A stretch of DNA of 64,000 nt from Rhizobium tibeticum. GTDB lineage: Bacteria > Pseudomonadota > Alphaproteobacteria > Rhizobiales > Rhizobiaceae. Position numbers and translations under genes: made by a program. The stretch spans positions 60,807 to 124,806 of the forward strand of contig NZ_FOCV01000020.1 of the NCBI RefSeq assembly GCF_900110205.1, read 5' to 3'. Below, piece by piece: positions 60,787 through 64,000 of this stretch (positions are counted from its first letter, which is position 1; every line of letters starts with the position of its first letter). Below the pieces are notes generated by a model that had not been told where the DNA came from, ran no database searches, and saw only the letters and a list, made by a program, of their open reading frames with translations.

Positions 60787-61731
60787 ATGCAGCGCATTGC
60801 CGTTTTGCTCTTTCCCGGCTTCCAGATGATGAGCCTGGCTGCGATCTCGGCATTCGAGTTCACCAACCTCGAACTCGACGAGCAGGTCTACGACATCACC
60901 TACCTGTCGGAGAGCGGAGGACCGGTGCCGGGTTCCTTCGGCGTCACGGTCGAAACCGGCCGCTTCGACGATCCGGCCTTCGATACACTGCTGGTGTCGG
61001 GCGCTGTCGGCATCAAACTGCCGACAGCGCAGGAGAGCGACTTCATCCGCAACGCCCTTGCCGCCTCCCGGCGCGTCGCCTCGATCTGCACCGGCGCCTT
61101 CCTGCTGGCCGAGGCCGGCGTTCTGGATGGTCGCCGCGCCACGACGCATTGGCTTCTCGCCCGTGAACTGCAATCGCGCTACCCGAAGATCAAGATCGAG
61201 GAAGATCGGATCTTTATCATCGACGGCTCCGTGTGGAGCTCGGCGGGCATGACGGCCGGTGTGGATTTGGCGCTTGCCATGGTCGAGAAGGATCATGGCG
61301 CGGATGTCGCCCGCGCCGTTGCCCGCAAACTCGTCGTCTATCATCGCCGCGCCGGCGGCCAGTCGCAATTCTCAGCGCTGTTGGAACTGGAGCCGAAATC
61401 GGACCGCATCCAGAAGGCGCTCGCGCATGCACGCAGCAACCTTAAGAACACGCTCTCCGTCGAGGAGCTGGCAGAAGCAGCACACCTGAGCCCCCGCCAG
61501 TTCAGCCGGACATTCCGGGCCGAGACGGGGCAATCGCCGGCAAAGGCGGTGGAGAACCTGCGCCTCGAGGCCGCGCGCCTGATGATGGAACAAGGCCGGC
61601 ATCCGATCGATGTCGTTGCCGCGGAAACGGGCTTCGCCGACCGCGAGAGGATGCGCCGCGCCTTCCTGCGTGCCTTTGGCCAGCCACCGCAGGTGATCCG
61701 CCGCAACGCGCAGCGCGCGTATCAGGCATAA
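60787..61731 (+). CDS. GlxA family transcriptional regulator (DJ-1/PfpI domain plus AraC domain)
   Basis: This 314-residue protein has an N-terminal DJ-1/PfpI-like domain (about residues 1-170) with ASICTGAFLLAEAGVLDGRRATTHW, where C101 region residues form the nucleophile elbow. The C-terminal AraC helix-turn-helix domain (about 215-312) has SVEELAEAAHLSPRQFSRTFRAETGQSP and VVAAETGFADRERMRRAFLRAFGQPP. Its stop overlaps the convergent LysR gene by 10 bp. It probably controls the divergent SDR. Confidence 0.9.
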   Translation: MQRIAVLLFPGFQMMSLAAISAFEFTNLELDEQVYDITYLSESGGPVPGSFGVTVETGRFDDPAFDTLLVSGAVGIKLPTAQESDFIRNALAASRRVASICTGAFLLAEAGVLDGRRATTHWLLARELQSRYPKIKIEEDRIFIIDGSVWSSAGMTAGVDLALAMVEKDHGADVARAVARKLVVYHRRAGGQSQFSALLELEPKSDRIQKALAHARSNLKNTLSVEELAEAAHLSPRQFSRTFRAETGQSPAKAVENLRLEAARLMMEQGRHPIDVVAAETGFADRERMRRAFLRAFGQPPQVIRRNAQRAYQA

Positions 61732-62651
61732 GCCCTCGCGGCGGAGCGGACGGCCTGCGGCACGACATCGGCGACCGCCTCGCCGACCGATTGCAGCATG
61801 ATTGACGCAAGCCGGGCTGCGGCTGGCCCGGGCTCCGCCTCGGCACGATGCAGGACAAGACCGAGCGACGGGAGCTCCGGCAACCCGGCCTCCTTCGCCA
61901 GGAGTGGCTTGACCTTTCGTGGCAATCCGATCGGGGTGCGGATGGTAATGCCGAGGCCCGCGGCCGTCGCCGCCCACAAGCCACCAAGGCTGGGACTGAC
62001 GAAGGCAAGCCGCCAGGCAATGCCCGCCGCATCGAGCGCCTTTGTCGCCGCGGTGCGCAGCAGGCACGGGGCCTCCAGCGAGGCGAGCGGCACCGGCTCG
62101 CCGCTGCCCGGATTCCAGCCGACCGCCCCTTCCGCCGGCCCGATCCAGCGCATCGGGACCTCGGCGATCTTGTCGCAATGTGGCGTCAATGTACCCTCGC
62201 TCCATGCCAGCGCCAGATCGAGCTTGCCGGTCGTGACGCGCTCGATCAGTTCGATATTGCGCACCACCCGCGCCTCGATGCGGACCTTCGGATGCGCACG
62301 TGCAAAGCGTCCAAGCACGTCGGGCAGCAGGGTCTCGCCAAAATCCTCCTGCAATCCGAGCCGCACCCAGCCCTCGAGCTCTATGCTCTGTACCGCGGCA
62401 GCCGCTTCGTCGTTCAGTTCCAGCAGCCGGCGCGCATAGGCCAGCATCGTCTCGCCGGCATCGGTGAGCGCAAGGCCGCGCCCCGCCTTGCGGAAGATCG
62501 GCGTGCCCGCTTGTTCCTCCAGCTTCTTCAGCTGGGCGCTGACGGCCGAGGTCGAGCGGCCGAGCCGGTCGGCCGCCCTCGCGAAGTTGCCAAGCTCCAT
62601 CCCGGTCGCAAAGGTCCTCAGCACATCGAGGTCGAAGATCGTCCGTCGCAT
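61722..62651 (-). CDS. LysR family transcriptional regulator
   Basis: This 309-residue LysR protein has an N-terminal winged helix-turn-helix: DLDVLRTFATGMELGNFARAADRLGRSTSAVSAQLKKLEEQ in segments (residues 7-47). The effector domain spans about 92-300. It is divergent from the tautomerase-cupin-DUF4865 genes, with a perfect palindrome in between. The usual LysR logic says it controls them. It overlaps the GlxA-type gene end by 10 bp. Confidence 0.9.
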   Translation of the reverse strand: MRRTIFDLDVLRTFATGMELGNFARAADRLGRSTSAVSAQLKKLEEQAGTPIFRKAGRGLALTDAGETMLAYARRLLELNDEAAAAVQSIELEGWVRLGLQEDFGETLLPDVLGRFARAHPKVRIEARVVRNIELIERVTTGKLDLALAWSEGTLTPHCDKIAEVPMRWIGPAEGAVGWNPGSGEPVPLASLEAPCLLRTAATKALDAAGIAWRLAFVSPSLGGLWAATAAGLGITIRTPIGLPRKVKPLLAKEAGLPELPSLGLVLHRAEAEPGPAAARLASIMLQSVGEAVADVVPQAVRSAARAYA

Positions 62652-62665
62652 CGAAATAGTCCCGT

Positions 62666-62690
62666 TTTTATGGATAATTAATCCATAAAA
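62666..62690. promoter_or_regulatory. Palindromic operator candidate between the LysR and tautomerase genes
   Basis: TTTTATGGAT (62666-62675) and ATCCATAAAA (62681-62690) are perfect 10-bp arms around AATTA. It is 15 bases before the LysR start and 70 before the tautomerase. It fits a T-N11-A LysR box. Confidence 0.6.
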
Positions 62691-62759
62691 TTCTGATTTT
62701 ATGCATTATCGTGACGTGCGATGCTCCTCCTGTCAAGAATTCACTGAGAGGAGGCTGTC

Positions 62760-63179
62760 ATGCCTTTCGTTCGTATTTCTCTCCTGCGTGGCAAGTCGCC
62801 GGAGTATCTTCGCGCCGTTTCGGACAGCATTCATCGCGCCTTGGTCGAGGCATTCAACGTGCCGCCCGCCGATCGCTTCCAGGTCATCCATCAGCATGAA
62901 CCGGCCGAGCTGATCTTCGACCGCAACTATCTGGCCGGACCTCGCTCCGACGACTTCGCGCTTTTTGCGATCACGGCGGGAAAGCCGCGCTCGACGCAGA
63001 TGCGCCAGGCATTCTTCAAGCGCGCCGCCGAGCTTTTAGGACAATCGCCCGGCATCCGGCCGGAAGACATCATGATCGTCGTCACCACCACATCGCCGGA
63101 TGAGTGGTCGTTCGGCGACGGAAAGGCGCAGATGAGCGAGCCCGGCTGGGAAGCCCAAGCATTCGGAAGTGCTGCGTGA
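62760..63179 (+). CDS. Tautomerase family protein
   Basis: This 139-residue protein starts MPFVRISLLRGKSPEYL. The proline after the initiator Met is the catalytic base of the 4-oxalocrotonate tautomerase superfamily. The two-domain length (tandem beta-alpha-beta units) and TTTSPDEWSFGDGKAQ are typical of the Tautomerase_2 type. GAGAGGAGG precedes the start. The stop overlaps the cupin start (TGATG). It is first in the operon facing the LysR gene. Confidence 0.87.
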   Translation: MPFVRISLLRGKSPEYLRAVSDSIHRALVEAFNVPPADRFQVIHQHEPAELIFDRNYLAGPRSDDFALFAITAGKPRSTQMRQAFFKRAAELLGQSPGIRPEDIMIVVTTTSPDEWSFGDGKAQMSEPGWEAQAFGSAA

Positions 63180-63578
63180 TGGGCAATCCCCAACGCGTGA
63201 CGATCCGCCGCCAGGCGACTGCCCTTTGTTCGCCGGATGGCAGTGCCACTGCACCGTTCTGGGTGGAGATGTTGTTGGAAGCGGCTGCCGATGGCGAGAA
63301 CACGGCAATGCGGGGCGAGCCTCGATCCGGGCACAATCACGCATTGGCATACGCATCCGCGCGGCCAGCTGCTCTCTGCGTTGTCGGGAAAAGGCTTGGC
63401 GCGGCGCGCAGGCGGTGTTGTGGAAGAGCTGCGGCCGGGCGATGCCGTCTGGTTTGCCGCCGGCGAAAAGCACTGGCACGGCGCCGGACGCGACAGCCCC
63501 TCCAGCTATCTCGGCATCCAGGCAAACGAAGCCGGCCGCTTCGTCGACTGGCATGAACCGGTGGAGGCTCTGTCATGA
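63179..63578 (+). pseudogene. Cupin-domain protein, frameshifted by one base
   Basis: The frame starts MGNPQRVTIRRQATALCSPD at 63179. It should continue NTAMRASLDPGTITHWHTHP, GQLLSALSGKG and EELRPGDAVWFAAGEKHWHGA. An extra G in the run 63312-63315 breaks it, and the second part continues in another frame to 63578. The cupin metal ligands (HWHTHP and the late histidine) are in the second part. Corrected, it is about 132 residues. The gene overlaps its neighbours on both sides, so its translation was coupled. Confidence 0.78.
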
Positions 63579-63919
63579 TGGCGATGCAGTACAGCTTCAG
63601 GCTGCCGGCCGATTACGACATGTCGATCATCGACCGGCGTATCCGCGACAAGGGACCGATGTTGGACGGATTTCCGGGCCTTGGCTTCAAGGCCTATCTC
63701 TGCGCCCGCAAGGGCGAGTTCGGATCCTGCGAAAATCTTTATGCGCCCTTCTATCTCTGGCAACAGCCGCAGGGCGCCAGCGACTTTCTCACCGGACCCG
63801 GCTTCGAAAGAGTGACCCAGTCCTTTGGTTGGCCCCATGTGAAGACATGGATCGTGTGGCACGCCGAAACCGCATCCGCGGTCACAGATGCCAAATTCGC
63901 CTCCGAGGAGGTGGCATGA
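63575..63919 (+). CDS. DUF4865 family protein, probably truncated
   Basis: This 114-residue protein is MAMQYSFRLPADYDMSIIDRR, then DGFPGLGFKAYLCARKGEFGS, ENLYAPFYLWQQPQGASDFLTGPGFERV, and VKTWIVWHAET. This matches the DUF4865 N-terminal two thirds. From memory, family members are longer by some 60-70 residues, so a stop at 63919 would cut it short. The ATG overlaps the cupin stop (ATGA). Its role in the tautomerase operon is unknown. Confidence 0.72.
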   Translation: MMAMQYSFRLPADYDMSIIDRRIRDKGPMLDGFPGLGFKAYLCARKGEFGSCENLYAPFYLWQQPQGASDFLTGPGFERVTQSFGWPHVKTWIVWHAETASAVTDAKFASEEVA

Positions 63920-63955
63920 AAGATGCCGCGCCCGTTGAGAGAACGGATCACTAAT

Positions 63956-64000
63956 ATGCAGACGCTGATCGAGGGACAGTCACGCTTCCAGCCTTTCGGC
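63956..64000 (+). CDS. Start of a further gene, cut by the window edge
   Basis: An ATG at 63956 opens 15 codons (MQTLIEGQSRFQPFG) to the window edge, 37 bases after the DUF4865 stop. The segment LIEG followed by a basic-aromatic pair resembles the start of some beta-carbonic anhydrases, but 15 residues are too few to decide. The ribosome site is weak. Confidence 0.35.
   Translation, partial: MQTLIEGQSRFQPFG

Overview
The window reads as chromosomal DNA of an alphaproteobacterium of the Rhizobiaceae, most like Ensifer/Sinorhizobium. The base composition is high in G+C. The gene content is typical of that family: yebC with ruvC-ruvA-ruvB, lpiA-acvB, zapA with a 6S RNA and a DUF4164 gene, tkt-gap-pgk-fba (class I aldolase), rcdA with CtrA-type sites, a coxMNOP-type oxidase, and cysteine-free ribosomal proteins L31 and L36. 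No tRNA, rRNA, insertion sequence, prophage or CRISPR array was seen. The species is an inference and was not searched.

Region by region. 1-1.4 kb: a partial pyridoxamine-phosphate-oxidase-like gene and yebC. 1.9-6.8 kb (minus): cytochrome c plus an aa3-type oxidase operon with subunits II, I, two different subunits III, and IV. 7-10.5 kb (minus): a luciferase-like monooxygenase and a chemoreceptor broken by a one-base frameshift. 10.7-13.7 kb (plus): ruvC, a VapB/VapC-type toxin-antitoxin pair, ruvA and ruvB. 13.7-21.8 kb: a DinB-like protein, the lpiA-acvB lipid-lysylation operon, a large MscS-type channel and 6-phosphogluconate dehydrogenase. 22-31.7 kb: 6S RNA, zapA, DUF4164, then tkt, gap, a cation/proton antiporter, pgk and fba. 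31.9-38.8 kb: a PhzF-like enzyme, an MFS carrier, DUF1192, a small-RNA candidate flanked by two CtrA-type sites, rcdA, rpmE, an ABC exporter and a YegP-like protein. 38.8-43.6 kb (minus): a flavoprotein, a MotB-like/MotA-like pair and an inositol-monophosphatase-family gene. 43.8-47.6 kb: a TetR-SDR pair with a shared operator, then decayed chemotaxis genes (a cheB 3' end, a cheY 5' end and a frameshifted MCP-like gene). 47.6-53.9 kb: Sel1-repeat, ThiE-like, TauE, ArsR, two YdcH, purE-purK, rpmJ and TPR genes. 53.9-64 kb: accessory metabolism and regulators (hydrolase, gamma-glutamyltranspeptidase, AraC, threonine-dehydratase-like, SDR, GlxA-type, LysR), and a tautomerase-cupin-DUF4865 operon whose cupin gene is frameshifted.

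How the parts may work together. The most interesting arrangements are (1) an autoregulated-looking toxin-antitoxin pair sitting inside the ruvC-ruvA-ruvB series, so that ruvAB may be read from the antitoxin promoter; (2) a CtrA-box / structured sRNA / CtrA-box / rcdA layout, which would place an sRNA and the CtrA-degradation adaptor under the regulator that RcdA helps destroy; and (3) selective decay of chemotaxis genes at two loci. Single-base indels in otherwise healthy genes, two of them in homopolymers, also leave room for sequencing error. This must be settled before the genes are called dead.
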